NCBI RefSeq assembly: GCF_963669205.1
Contig: NZ_OY769915.1
Span: 4,624,001 to 4,688,000, forward strand
Length of the DNA: 64,000 nt
Origin: an uncultured Roseibium sp.
GTDB taxonomy: Bacteria; Pseudomonadota; Alphaproteobacteria; Rhizobiales; Stappiaceae
Direction of reading: 5' to 3'
The translations under genes and the position numbers were made by a program. Below, one piece after another: positions 54,446-63,557 of the stretch. Position 1 is the stretch's first letter. The number at the start of each line of letters is the position of its first letter. Below the pieces are notes generated by a model. The model was not told the DNA's origin. It saw only the letters and a program-made list of their open reading frames with translations, and searched no databases.

Positions 54446-55060
54446 CTACCCCTTGATCACCGGCACATGCGGGGCCGTGTCATGCGGATAGAGCCCGAGC
54501 AGCCGCGGGTCGTCGTCGATCTCGATGGACCGCTTGTAGGGCTTGAAGCCGCAGGACGTGTAGAACTTCATCGCCTGCGGGCTGTCTCCCGTGCAGGTGT
54601 GCAGCCACAGGCGCCTGGTTTCGGGCCGTGACCAGGCGATGTCCACGGCCTGCGCCATCAGCCAGCGACCGAGACCGCCGCCGATTGCCCCCGGGACGAG
54701 ACCGAAATAGGAAAGCTCCGGTTCCTCAGGATTGCCGAATTCCAGTTCGAGCGTTCCGATCGGCGTGCCGCCCTGCATCGGCAGATAGTTTTCACGTGCC
54801 GGATCGGCCAGCATCTGCCGGAGTTCCTCGTCACCATGGGTCAGCCTGCCAAACCAGATCCAGTCTTCGCCCACCTGCCGGAAGAGCTGCCTGTAGGCGG
54901 TGAGGTTCGGTTCGTGCCACCGGACCAGTTCGACATCGTCCCGCGCCGGCGCGAGCGGTTTGGCCGGTGCCTCCAGCATTTCCAGAAAGGTGACGACAAA
55001 GGCGATCTTGCCGTCGGGCACGTCCGTGTATCCGGTCAGATTGAGCGTTTGGTCAGGCAT
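54446..55060 (-). CDS. GNAT-family N-acetyltransferase
   Basis: A 204-residue acetyltransferase. LSYFGLVPGAIGGGLGRWLMAQAVDIAW holds the acetyl-CoA loop and LHTCTGDSPQAMKFYTSCGFKPYKR the C-terminal strand. ATG 55060 has AGGA 7-8 bases upstream; an upstream ATG at 55078 is possible. Substrate unknown. Confidence 0.9.
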   Translation of the reverse strand: MPDQTLNLTGYTDVPDGKIAFVVTFLEMLEAPAKPLAPARDDVELVRWHEPNLTAYRQLFRQVGEDWIWFGRLTHGDEELRQMLADPARENYLPMQGGTPIGTLELEFGNPEEPELSYFGLVPGAIGGGLGRWLMAQAVDIAWSRPETRRLWLHTCTGDSPQAMKFYTSCGFKPYKRSIEIDDDPRLLGLYPHDTAPHVPVIKG

Positions 55061-55153
55061 GGGAAGATCCTGGATCAAGGAATAAAAAGCACCTGCCGGG
55101 CATATCAGCTGGTCCCGTATTGACCAAGAGCGGCGGTTGCGGTTTGCACGTCT

Positions 55154-55168
55154 TTAACGCTTCATTAA
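55154..55168. promoter_or_regulatory. CtrA-type box upstream of the 91-residue gene
   Basis: TTAA-CGCTTCA-TTAA, a full match to the CtrA consensus TTAA-N7-TTAA, ending 44 bases before the start of the gene at 55213. Confidence 0.65.
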
Positions 55169-55212
55169 CCACGTCCTGAGAGATTGAAACCGTATCCAGG
55201 AAAGATGCGCTC

Positions 55213-55488
55213 ATGCCCAAGGTCGGGAATTACGTCCAGAGAGACTATCACAGCCGGTACCGGTCTCAGGGGAAATCCACCTGGTCCGACTACAATCAGG
55301 CATGGTCCAAGCGGCGTGAGGCCTCCGCACAGAAGATGCAGGAATTGCGCGCCCTCGCCAGCAACTTCAATATCATCGGCACCCAGGCCGCACAGGCCAA
55401 CACGGCTTTCGTGTTCCAGAACAGGAACCAGGCGGGCCCATACGCCAATGCGACCGCCGTCGCGGCGCGCGTGAACGTGCTGGTCTAG
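55213..55488 (+). CDS. 91-residue protein of unknown function beside the flagellar cluster
   Basis: A hydrophilic protein with a Tyr/Arg/Ser-rich start (VGNYVQRDYHSRYRSQGKSTW) and a helical middle (SKRREASAQKMQELRALASNFNII), ending AAARVNVLV without signal peptide or membrane helix. AGGAAAG lies about 9 bases before ATG. A CtrA-type box sits immediately upstream and the flagellar fliF-flhA cluster lies downstream on the opposite strand. The helical, Ala/Gln/Asn-rich composition resembles axial or chaperone-like flagellar proteins, but that is only an impression. Confidence 0.65.
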   Translation: MPKVGNYVQRDYHSRYRSQGKSTWSDYNQAWSKRREASAQKMQELRALASNFNIIGTQAAQANTAFVFQNRNQAGPYANATAVAARVNVLV

Positions 55489-55622
55489 CGAAAACGGCAT
55501 CATCCACAGCAAGCTGTCCCACGAACGTGGGATGGGCGCAAAGTGCGCTATTCAGACAAGAGCGTTCAATCAGAATTCCAGCTAAAATTGCAGTTTCATT
55601 TCGCTTCAATTAAACTTTGGAG

Positions 55623-55883
55623 ATGACCGCTTTCCGGATCTTTTTGGCCTCGTTTGCCGCCATGGTGCTGGCGCTCTTCCTGGCGAACATATTGCCCGAA
55701 CCTCACCATCACCTGGCCGGAGCTCTCATTTTGCCGCTGTTCGCGATCATGGTGCTCTCGCTCATCGTCGTCCGAAAACGGCAGGGCAAGGATCGCGCCG
55801 GAAAACCGGACTACAACAGGACTTACCGGGATGGCACGAACGTCGGAAATCAGGCGGAAGGCGCCGGCCACGACGCTGGCTGA
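55623..55883 (+). CDS. Small two-helix membrane protein
   Basis: An 86-residue protein with helices at about 3-23 and 32-51 (HLAGALILPLFAIMVLSLIVV), then a polar tail with KRQGKDRAGKPDYNRTYRDG. GGAG abuts the ATG at 55623, so an in-frame TTG at 55617 is an alternative. Its 3' end approaches the convergent flhA stop by 19 bases. Function unknown. Confidence 0.5.
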   Translation: MTAFRIFLASFAAMVLALFLANILPEPHHHLAGALILPLFAIMVLSLIVVRKRQGKDRAGKPDYNRTYRDGTNVGNQAEGAGHDAG

Positions 55884-55902
55884 CAGCACTCACCTGACCG
55901 GT

Positions 55903-58080
55903 CTAGATCGACCCGACCGTCTTCAGCTTGATGCGCGGGTGAACCTCTGCCTGGCTCATGATTGTCGTATGAGCGCGGAAGCGTTCAACGATGGATCGAA
56001 CGAACGGCCGTGTCTGGGGCGATGTCAGGAGCACGGGTACCTCGCCCTGCTGGGCGGCCTCCTCGAAGGCATCACGGACCTTGCCGACGAATTCCTGCAG
56101 CTTGCTCGGCTGCATCGCCAGCTGACGGTCGTCCCCCTCCCCGACAATCGACTCCAGGAACGCCTGCTCCCATTGCGGTGACAGCGCGATCAGCGGCAGG
56201 TAGCCGCCTGGAGACAGGTTCGAGGCGCAAATCTGGCGGCCGAGCCGTGACCGCACATGCTCCGCGATCGTGTCGGTGTTCCGTGTCATGCCGGTTGCCT
56301 CGGAGACGCCTTCCAGGATGGTACCGAGATCGCGAATGGAGATCCGCTCGTCCAGCAGCGCCTGCAAGACACGCTGAAGACCGGAAACGGTAATCTGCGA
56401 CGGCACCAGATCCTCCACCAGCTTGGCCTGCTCGCCTTTCAGTTCCTTCAGCAGTTTCTGGACATCGCCATAGGTCAGAAGCTCGCTGACATTGGTCTTG
56501 ATCGTCTCGGTCAGATGGGTCGAGAGCACGGTTGCCGGGTCCACGACCGTATAGCCGCGCAGGGAGGCGTCTTCGCGGTACTGTGCCTCCACCCAGGTTG
56601 CCGGAAGGCCGAAGGTCGGTTCCGTCGTGTGCGTGCCCGGCAGTTTCACCTGACCGCCCGCCGGATCCATGACCATGTAGTGGTTCGGATAGAGAATACC
56701 GCGGCCAGCTTCGACTTCCTTGACCTTGATGACATAGTCGTTGGCACCGAGCTGGATATTGTCGAGGATGCGCACCGGAGGCATGATCACGCCCATGTCG
56801 CCCGCGACCTGGCGGCGCAGTGCCTTGATCTGTTCGGTCAGGATATCTCCGTCGCCCTGGGCCTTGCCGTTGATCAGCGGCAGCAGTGCATAGCCGAGTT
56901 CGATCCTGAGTTCGTCCATCTTGAGCGCATCGGTGATCGGTGGCTCCGGCGGCGGCTTCGGCGCGGCCTCGATCGCCTTTTCCTGCGCGACCTTGACCTC
57001 TTGCTTCTTCTTGTTCGCACCGACCCGGTAGGCCAGATAGCCCGCGATCCCGGCAAGCGCGAGAAACGGCACCATCGGCATGCCGGGCAGGAGCGCCAGG
57101 ATGACCATGACGGCCGCCGACATGCCGAGCGCTTTCGGGTAACCGGTGAACTGGCTGGACAGCGCCTTGTCGGCCGCGCCGTGCACGCCGGCCTTGGAAA
57201 CGAGAAGGCCGGCAGCGGTCGAAACGATCAGCGCCGGGATCTGCGAGACAAGACCGTCACCGATGGTCAGAAGCGTGTAGTTGTTGGCGGCTTCGGTAAA
57301 GCTGAGCCCCATCTGGGCGACGCCGATGAAGATACCGCCAAGGATGTTGATGAACGTGATCAGGAGACCTGCGATAGCATCGCCGCGGACGAATTTGGAG
57401 GCACCATCCATGGCCCCGAAGAAGGAGCTCTCGTCCTCCAGCGATTTCCGGCGCGCCTTGGCCTCGGCCTCGTCGATCAGCCCGGCCGAAAGGTCGGCAT
57501 CAATGGCCATCTGCTTGCCGGGCATCGCGTCCAGGGTGAAGCGCGCGGCGACTTCCGCGATACGGCCGGAACCCTTGGTGATAACCACGAAATTCACGAT
57601 CACCAGAATGGCGAAAACGATGATCCCGATGACGAAATTGCCGCCCATCACCAGGTTTCCGAAAGACTGGATGACGTTGCCGGCTGCCGCCGTGCCTTCG
57701 TGACCGTTCGACAGGATCAGCCGTGTCGAGGCGATGTTGAGGCCCAGACGCAGCATGGTCGCGATCAGGAGCACAGTCGGAAAGGACGAGAATTCAAGCG
57801 GCTTCTGGATGAACAGCCCCGTCATCAGGATCATGACGGAAAAGATGATCGACACGGCGAGGAACGTGTCCAGCATCATCGGCGGCATCGGCAGGATGAG
57901 CAGCGTCAGGATCACAAGGATACCGGTGGCAAGACCGACATCGCCCGTGCGCAACGTATCGATCACTTCCTGCACACCCGGCAGAGCCGAAAGTCCGCCG
58001 GCGGACTGCGGTGCCGCCACCGGTTTTTCGGGCGCGGGTTCAGGTGCCCCGCTCTGTCCGCCTGCTGCCGTGTCCGACAT
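55903..58080 (-). CDS. flhA: Flagellar type III export gate protein FlhA
   Basis: A 725-residue FHIPEP-family protein that forms the nonameric export-gate ring. A ~40-residue Pro/Ala/Gly-rich N-terminal extension precedes eight helices (about 45-345, with LPMPPMMLDTFLAVSI and the conserved cytoplasmic loop AARFTLDAMPGKQMAIDADL). A long soluble C-domain (about 380-725) includes ILDNIQLGANDYVIKVKEVEAG and DLVPSQITVSGLQRVLQALL. It is last in the cluster, 70 bases after flbD. Confidence 0.97.
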   Translation of the reverse strand: MSDTAAGGQSGAPEPAPEKPVAAPQSAGGLSALPGVQEVIDTLRTGDVGLATGILVILTLLILPMPPMMLDTFLAVSIIFSVMILMTGLFIQKPLEFSSFPTVLLIATMLRLGLNIASTRLILSNGHEGTAAAGNVIQSFGNLVMGGNFVIGIIVFAILVIVNFVVITKGSGRIAEVAARFTLDAMPGKQMAIDADLSAGLIDEAEAKARRKSLEDESSFFGAMDGASKFVRGDAIAGLLITFINILGGIFIGVAQMGLSFTEAANNYTLLTIGDGLVSQIPALIVSTAAGLLVSKAGVHGAADKALSSQFTGYPKALGMSAAVMVILALLPGMPMVPFLALAGIAGYLAYRVGANKKKQEVKVAQEKAIEAAPKPPPEPPITDALKMDELRIELGYALLPLINGKAQGDGDILTEQIKALRRQVAGDMGVIMPPVRILDNIQLGANDYVIKVKEVEAGRGILYPNHYMVMDPAGGQVKLPGTHTTEPTFGLPATWVEAQYREDASLRGYTVVDPATVLSTHLTETIKTNVSELLTYGDVQKLLKELKGEQAKLVEDLVPSQITVSGLQRVLQALLDERISIRDLGTILEGVSEATGMTRNTDTIAEHVRSRLGRQICASNLSPGGYLPLIALSPQWEQAFLESIVGEGDDRQLAMQPSKLQEFVGKVRDAFEEAAQQGEVPVLLTSPQTRPFVRSIVERFRAHTTIMSQAEVHPRIKLKTVGSI

Positions 58081-58150
58081 TATTGTTTCCGGTTCCTGAC
58101 AGGCGATCGACTAGAAAAACCCACGCCGTGAGATGCTTGAATGACTGGTT

Positions 58151-59503
58151 TCAGGGACGCGCCTCGCCCGGAGCGGGCACGCTAATTCCTTCATCGGTAT
58201 ACTGATTCAGCTTGTTGCGCAGCGTGCGAATGGAGATTCCCAGAATTTTCGCCGCGTGTGTCCGGTTGCCCAGGCAATGGTCGAGCGTGTCGAGAATGAG
58301 ATCGCGTTCCACGTCTGCCACCGTGCGGCCGACAAAGGATCTGGTGACGGCTTCGGCTGTCTCGACCGCGCGTTGCGCCGGGCCCCTGGAGACGGACAGG
58401 GGCGATCCGTCGGGCATGCGGATCGCCTCGACGCCGATCTCCGGGCCGGACGCGAGCAGGATCGCCCTGTGCATGGTGTTTTCAAGCTCACGCACATTGC
58501 CCTGCCAGGGATTGGACATCAGGGCCTGACGCGCCTCGACGGAAAGCGGGCGCTGGGGCACGCCGTTGGCTTCCGCGTAATGCTTGATGAAGAACTGGGC
58601 GAGCTCCATGATGTCCGCCGGACGCTCGCGCAGCGCCGGCAGCTTGAGATTGACGACATTCAGCCGGAACAGGAGATCCTCGCGGAACTGGCCCTGCCGG
58701 ACGCTCTCGGCAAGATCCCGGTTGGACGTCGCCAGGATCCGGATGTTGACGGCGACCGGACGCGTGCCGCCGACGCGGTCGATCACGCGCTCCTGAAGCG
58801 CGCGCAGCAGTTTGGCCTGAAGCCGCACATCCATTTCCGAGATCTCGTCAAGGAGCAGTGTGCCGCCGTCGGCTTCCTCGAACTTGCCGATGCGCCGTGC
58901 GACGGCGCCGGTAAAGGCACCTTTCTCATGACCGAACAGTTCCGACTCCAGCAGATGCTCGGGAATAGCGGCACAGTTGATCGAAATGAAGGGTTTCGAG
59001 GCTCGGTTGGAGCACTTGTGCACGTGCCGGGCGATTACCTCCTTGCCGGTACCGGACTCGCCCGTGATCAGGACGGATGCTTCCGATGGCGCAACCTGTT
59101 CGGCCAATTTGACGACATTCGCCATCGCCTCGTCGCGATAGATGAGATCTCCCCGCTCCTGTGCCACGGCATGAAGCACGGCGGCGATCATCTCCGGATC
59201 GGGCGGCAGGGGAATATATTCCTTGGCCCCGGCGCGGATGGCTGACACGGCAGCCTGCGCGTCCGTTTCCACGCCGCAGGCCACCACGGGCACATGCACC
59301 CGTTCGTCCTGCAGTTTGCCGATCAGCCCGGCGATGTCGAGATGGACTTCAACCATCAGCAGATCGGCACCGCGGCCGGATCTGAGCACCTTGAGCGCAC
59401 CTTCCACGTCATCGGCGTGGGTGACCTGCGCGCCCCCCTGCATGGCGATCTTCGATGCAGTTGTGAGTTGACCGCCTAATGTTCCGACAATGAGCAGACG
59501 CAT
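58151..59503 (-). CDS. flbD: Sigma-54-dependent flagellar regulator FlbD with degenerate receiver
   Basis: A 450-residue NtrC-family activator. Residues 1-115 are a receiver-like domain that lacks the acidic pair (GT at residues 7-8), has Glu52 where the phospho-Asp is expected (LLMVEVHLDI) and lacks the switch Lys. The AAA+ domain (about 125-350) is intact: ITGESGTGKE, GAFTGA for sigma-54 contact, GTLLLDEI and REDLLFRLNV. The C-terminal Fis-type HTH is NRTHAAKILGISIRTLRNKL. In Caulobacter FlbD switches early and late flagellar genes. It lies 10 bases after fliN. Confidence 0.93.
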   Translation of the reverse strand: MRLLIVGTLGGQLTTASKIAMQGGAQVTHADDVEGALKVLRSGRGADLLMVEVHLDIAGLIGKLQDERVHVPVVACGVETDAQAAVSAIRAGAKEYIPLPPDPEMIAAVLHAVAQERGDLIYRDEAMANVVKLAEQVAPSEASVLITGESGTGKEVIARHVHKCSNRASKPFISINCAAIPEHLLESELFGHEKGAFTGAVARRIGKFEEADGGTLLLDEISEMDVRLQAKLLRALQERVIDRVGGTRPVAVNIRILATSNRDLAESVRQGQFREDLLFRLNVVNLKLPALRERPADIMELAQFFIKHYAEANGVPQRPLSVEARQALMSNPWQGNVRELENTMHRAILLASGPEIGVEAIRMPDGSPLSVSRGPAQRAVETAEAVTRSFVGRTVADVERDLILDTLDHCLGNRTHAAKILGISIRTLRNKLNQYTDEGISVPAPGEARP

Positions 59504-59513
59504 CTGAGTAATC

Positions 59514-59849
59514 CTATCGGTCGGTCTTGATGATTTCCGTCATGGTGACGCCCAGCTTGTCCTCGACCAGGACAACTTCACCGCGCGCGACCAGGCGGTC
59601 ATTGACGTAGATATCGATTGCCTCCCCGACCTTGCGGTCAAGTTCCAGAACGGTCCCGGAGGCGAGCTTCAAAAGCTCCGACACATGCATGCGGGAATGT
59701 CCGAGAACGGCCGAAATCCGGACTGGGACGTCAAAAACGGCTTCCAGATCCGCAGCAGAATCCGCCGAGGCGACATCCTCGTCCTCAAGACTGCGTTGCG
59801 GAGCTTCCAGTTCGTCAAGCGGGATGTTGGTGTCTTGCTCGTCGCTCAT
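59514..59849 (-). CDS. fliN: Flagellar motor switch protein FliN
   Basis: A 111-residue C-ring subunit. An acidic 35-residue N-terminus precedes the SpoA domain (FDVPVRISAVLGHSRMHVSELLKL, then ELDRKVGEAIDIYVNDRLVARGEVVLVEDKLGVTMTEI). Its start overlaps the fliH stop (ATGA). Confidence 0.95.
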   Translation of the reverse strand: MSDEQDTNIPLDELEAPQRSLEDEDVASADSAADLEAVFDVPVRISAVLGHSRMHVSELLKLASGTVLELDRKVGEAIDIYVNDRLVARGEVVLVEDKLGVTMTEIIKTDR

Positions 59850-60583
59850 GCGTCAGTTTCCTTTTCCGCTCCAGGCGCGGATGAAGTGCCTTTCGTGCCC
59901 GCGCCGCGTGCGCGCAGATAGCTGCGAATGCTTGTGTCGATTTCGTTTTCGAGCGCTTTCCGGTCACGCTTGATGCCGCCGTCCGCCCATTCGATGTGGC
60001 AGTCTCCACGACCGATTTCCGGCTCGCCGAGGATCACGAGACGGCCGTCGAAGCCCTTCTCGTGCACGATCGGGTCCACCCGGGACTTGAGCCCCTCAAC
60101 GTCTTTTTCCGCAATCCGGATGACCAGGTGAGGCGCCTTCCTGAGCGGCCCGAGACATTCTGACACCAGCGCCACGGTTTCCGCCAGCGGCTGGCGCGCA
60201 ATCAGGTGTGCACAAAGACGTCTGGCCACAAGAAATGCGAGGCCGACGGCATCTTTTTCCTGCACCGCCAGCCCGTCGTCGATCTGTCCGATCGCCTCGC
60301 CGACGACATCGACCAGCCGGTTGACCTCCGCCGTCAGCAGGGTCTCCTGCTTGCTCTGAAGATCCTGAAGCGCCTGTGCCCGCCCCTCATCGAAGGCCTG
60401 GGCCTTCGCATCGGCAAGCAGCTTTTCATGGTCGGCCAGGGGAATGGAAGGGATATCCGGTTCGGGCGGCGCAACGACTTCCGGCTCCTCCGGCTCGGAG
60501 AAGTCCATGTTGAACAGAAATTTAGACGGGTTGGTCATTTTGCCCATTCTGTTTTCGGTATCTGCCTGTCGCCCGAGTGTCAT
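59846..60583 (-). CDS. fliH: Flagellar export regulator FliH (FlbE)
   Basis: A 245-residue FliH-like protein that anchors and restrains the export ATPase FliI. The N-terminal FLFNMDFSEPEEPEVVAPPEP is typical of the alphaproteobacterial form, then a charged coiled-coil region (LLADAKAQAFDEGRAQALQDLQSKQ) and a C-terminal FliH/V-ATPase-E-like domain (GRGDCHIEWADGGIKRD). The ATG at 60583 overlaps the fliG stop by one base (TGATG); later in-frame ATGs at 60547 and 60538 are possible. Confidence 0.9.
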   Translation of the reverse strand: MTLGRQADTENRMGKMTNPSKFLFNMDFSEPEEPEVVAPPEPDIPSIPLADHEKLLADAKAQAFDEGRAQALQDLQSKQETLLTAEVNRLVDVVGEAIGQIDDGLAVQEKDAVGLAFLVARRLCAHLIARQPLAETVALVSECLGPLRKAPHLVIRIAEKDVEGLKSRVDPIVHEKGFDGRLVILGEPEIGRGDCHIEWADGGIKRDRKALENEIDTSIRSYLRARGAGTKGTSSAPGAEKETDA

Positions 60584-61632
60584 CAGTAGATGATTTCCTC
60601 ATCGCCCTTCGACTTGGAAATCATGATTTCGCCTTTCGCGGCCAGATCCTTTGCCTTGTTCACCATGCCGGTCTGCGCCTCATCGACATCACGCAGCCGC
60701 ACGGGACCAAGCGCGTCCATATCGTCCTCGAGCAGTTTCGCCGCACGCGAAGACATATTGCCGAAGAAAAACTCGCGGGCCGTGTCGGTGGACCCCTTGA
60801 GAGCGATGGCAAGCTGGTCTTTTTCCACGTGACGCAGCAACGTCTGACAACTTGCCGCATCCAGCTTGAGCAGATCGTCGAAGGTGAACATCAGCGTCTT
60901 GATCCGGTCCGCTGCCTCGCGGTTGTCCTCTTCGAGCGCCGCGAGGAACCGCGCCTCGGTCTGCCGGTCGAAATTGTTGAAGATGTCCGCCATCATCTCG
61001 TGGCTGTCCCGGCGCGACGTGTTGGTCAGGTTGGACATGAATTCGACCCTGAGCGTCTGCTCCACCTTTTCAAGGACTTCCTTCTGCACGGCGTCCATGC
61101 GCAGCATGCGGCTGACCACTTCAAGCGCGAGTTCTTCCGGCAGGATGCCGAGGACGCGCGCGGCGTGGTCCGAGTTGATTTTCGACAGCACCACGGCGAC
61201 AGTCTGCGGGTATTCGTTCTTCAGATAGTTCGCGAGAACATTCTCCTGAACGTTGGAGAGTTTTTCCCACATGTTACGACCGGCCGGTCCCCGGATTTCC
61301 TCCATGATGACCGACACTTTGTCTCCGGGAAGAAAGTTGGCCAGCAGGCGTTCGGTTGCGTCCACATTGCCGGTCAGAGCCCCTCTTGAGCTGACCCTGC
61401 GGACAAAATCCTTGAAGAGGTTCTCAAGCATGTTCGGTGTCACCGGCCCAAGATTTGCCATCGCCGCCGAGACCTGACGAACCTCGATTTCGTCGAGCTT
61501 TTCCCAGATGGGTGAACCGTGCGATTCCCCGAGCGCAAGCAGCAGAACCGCCGCCCGCTCGGCACCCTTCAGTTCACGGTCTTCCTCATCCGCGCTGATC
61601 GTGAGGTGTTGTTGAAGTTGATCGCTTACCAT
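60583..61632 (-). CDS. fliG: Flagellar motor switch protein FliG
   Basis: A 349-residue rotor protein that couples the stator to rotation. N-domain LKGAERAAVLLLALGE; middle domain VAVVLSKINSDHAARVLGILPEEL; C-domain with conserved charged helix (LEDDMDALGPVRLRDVDEAQ, ending VNKAKDLAAKGEI). Its ATG overlaps the fliF stop by one base. Confidence 0.96.
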   Translation of the reverse strand: MVSDQLQQHLTISADEEDRELKGAERAAVLLLALGESHGSPIWEKLDEIEVRQVSAAMANLGPVTPNMLENLFKDFVRRVSSRGALTGNVDATERLLANFLPGDKVSVIMEEIRGPAGRNMWEKLSNVQENVLANYLKNEYPQTVAVVLSKINSDHAARVLGILPEELALEVVSRMLRMDAVQKEVLEKVEQTLRVEFMSNLTNTSRRDSHEMMADIFNNFDRQTEARFLAALEEDNREAADRIKTLMFTFDDLLKLDAASCQTLLRHVEKDQLAIALKGSTDTAREFFFGNMSSRAAKLLEDDMDALGPVRLRDVDEAQTGMVNKAKDLAAKGEIMISKSKGDEEIIY

Positions 61633-63245
61633 CAGGCCGCCTGCTCATCCAGCCAGCCGCGCACGATGGTGACGGCTTCGGTCGGGTGATCCTTGATCAT
61701 GTCGCCCACTTTCGCGATCGAACTCGCCTGCATTGCCCCTTCCTGCTTCGCCTGCTCCAGCCACTCGATCACGAATTCGTCTTCCATATCCTCGTCCTGC
61801 GGCACGTCCGTCTCGACGACCAGTGTTCCGTCGGGGCCGATCATGAGCTCCTGCGGCTGTTTTTCTTCCGGTGTGACGATGCGGCGAAGCAACGGCCGCA
61901 CCACGAACAGGAGCAGCAGGATCGTGATCAGGAACAGAACCCCGAGTTCGGCGAACCGGATGATATCGTCCCGCGTGAACTCGAACAGTCCGTCGCCTTC
62001 CACCAGAAGATCGTCCTGGGGCGGGAGTGCGAATTGCAGATTGACGACTTCGACAAGGTCACCTCGATTTTCGTCGAAACCGACGGCCGAGCGCACCAGC
62101 ACCGCGATACGGTCGAGCGTTTCCTGCGGGCGCGGCGTATAGACCGAGCTGCCGTTCCCGTCGGGCTCGTAGGTGCCGTCGACCAGAACCGCCACGGACA
62201 ACCGCCTGACCTGCCCGGCCTCCACGACCTCGGTCCGTGTCGAGCGCGAAATCTCGTAGTTGACGACCTCCTCGGTAAGGGAAGCCGTGTCGCGCCCGTC
62301 ATCCTCCTGCGGCACCTGCGCGTTCGGAAGCTGGTTCCCGGCTGTCACCTGCCCGTTGCGTCCGATGGAGGACGTCGCCTCTTCCTTGGTCTGCGTCGAC
62401 CGCACGACCTGCCCCTCCGGATCGAAGGTTTCCGTTGTTTCGGTGAGCCGGTTGAAGTCGACCTCCGCGTTGACGCGCACACGTGCCCGCCCGGGGCCGA
62501 CAATCGAATTCAGAATTTCCTCGACCTGGTTGCGCAAGCGGCCTTCGATGGCAACCGTCCGCTCCTGAAGCGACGTGGACACCATGTCCTCATCGCTGGC
62601 GCCGGCACCGGACGCGAGCAGTCTGCCGCTTTCATCGACGATCGAAACCCGGTCCGGATCCAGACCGTCCACGGCCGTTGCAACGAGGTGCTGAACCGCT
62701 CGGATCTCACCCGGGCCAAGCGCACCGCGCACATTCAACACGATCGATGCGGAAGGCGGGCGGCGGTCCCGCTGAAACAGCTGGCGCTCGGGGATCACCA
62801 GGTGAACGCGCGCCGCCTTGATCCGGTCCAGCGATCCGATCGTCCGCGAAAGCTCGCCTTCCATCGCCCTCAGATGATTGATGTTCTGAACGAAGCTCGT
62901 TGCGCCGAGCGTGTCGCTCCGGTCGAAGATCTCATAGCCGATGGAACCGCCGGTCGGCAGACCTTCGGCGGCAAGCTGCATCCGCAGCCGTGCGACCTGA
63001 TCCTTCGCAACGAGAATGGTGGCACCCTGGCGGGTGAGCTGAAACTGGACGCCCTGGCTCTCGAGCTGACTGACGATCGCAGCGGAATCCTCAAGGGTCA
63101 GTTCGTTGTAGAGCGTGGTCATTTGCGGCGCGGTCACGCGAAGGATGATAAAGGCGAACACGCCCACGAGGATGGCCGCAACGGCTCCCATGGCGGCAAT
63201 CCGCGCCGGACCCAATGTCTTTATGAATTCAACTATGCCGTTCAC
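61632..63245 (-). CDS. fliF: Flagellar MS-ring protein FliF
   Basis: A 537-residue membrane-ring protein. Helix 1 about residues 17-39, ring-building motif domains (LYNELTLEDSAAIVSQLESQGV, RVHLVIPERQLFQRDRRPPSASI), a long periplasmic part, helix 2 about residues 425-447, and the FliG-binding C-tail (DEFVIEWLEQAK). I start at GTG 63245 (GCGGGC upstream); the open frame continues to 63311 but the added residues (Cys/Trp-rich) do not fit FliF. It heads the fliF operon and has a CtrA-type box about 100 bases upstream. Confidence 0.94.
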   Translation of the reverse strand: MNGIVEFIKTLGPARIAAMGAVAAILVGVFAFIILRVTAPQMTTLYNELTLEDSAAIVSQLESQGVQFQLTRQGATILVAKDQVARLRMQLAAEGLPTGGSIGYEIFDRSDTLGATSFVQNINHLRAMEGELSRTIGSLDRIKAARVHLVIPERQLFQRDRRPPSASIVLNVRGALGPGEIRAVQHLVATAVDGLDPDRVSIVDESGRLLASGAGASDEDMVSTSLQERTVAIEGRLRNQVEEILNSIVGPGRARVRVNAEVDFNRLTETTETFDPEGQVVRSTQTKEEATSSIGRNGQVTAGNQLPNAQVPQEDDGRDTASLTEEVVNYEISRSTRTEVVEAGQVRRLSVAVLVDGTYEPDGNGSSVYTPRPQETLDRIAVLVRSAVGFDENRGDLVEVVNLQFALPPQDDLLVEGDGLFEFTRDDIIRFAELGVLFLITILLLLFVVRPLLRRIVTPEEKQPQELMIGPDGTLVVETDVPQDEDMEDEFVIEWLEQAKQEGAMQASSIAKVGDMIKDHPTEAVTIVRGWLDEQAA

Positions 63246-63342
63246 GAATGCCCGCCCGCATCTGAAACATGTCCAAGCCGTTATTGTTGGAGTCGGCTCG
63301 ACACGCCACACCCTCGATGGGCAAAATTTGCCGCCCAGACGG

Positions 63343-63357
63343 TTAACAACTGGTTAA
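63343..63357. promoter_or_regulatory. CtrA-type box upstream of fliF
   Basis: TTAA-CAACTGG-TTAA (on the other strand TTAA-CCAGTTG-TTAAC), a full CtrA consensus match, ending about 98 bases before the fliF start. A GAGTC (GANTC methylation) site lies at 63290-63294 between box and gene. Confidence 0.7.
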
Positions 63358-63484
63358 CGGTATCAGGCCCAATTTGGCTAAACGGCGATTTTCCGGGATT
63401 TCTGGATTTGCAAAACGCGAGCGAGGTGGGGAAAAAATGCCCACTTCATTAACTTTTGGATAAACCCGGGATCAGGCAGGGCAA

Positions 63485-63512
63485 ATAAAAAAGGCCGGAA
63501 TGACCGACCTCT
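63485..63512 (-). terminator. Terminator of sciP
   Basis: Minus-strand GGTCGG / CCGGCC stem (one G-U pair) followed by TTTTTTATTT, between sciP and the fliF promoter. Confidence 0.65.
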
Positions 63513-63557
63513 TCAATCGAGCCGCGACACGGCCCGTATTTCGCTGATTTCAGAGGC

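Noticed and set aside
61686..63452. 588-codon plus-strand frame opposite fliF
   Set aside because: His/Arg/Asp-rich shadow of the fliF codons; no known motif. The same applies to long frames opposite flhA (56257-58131) and the ABC exporters (24979-26379, 30546-31892).
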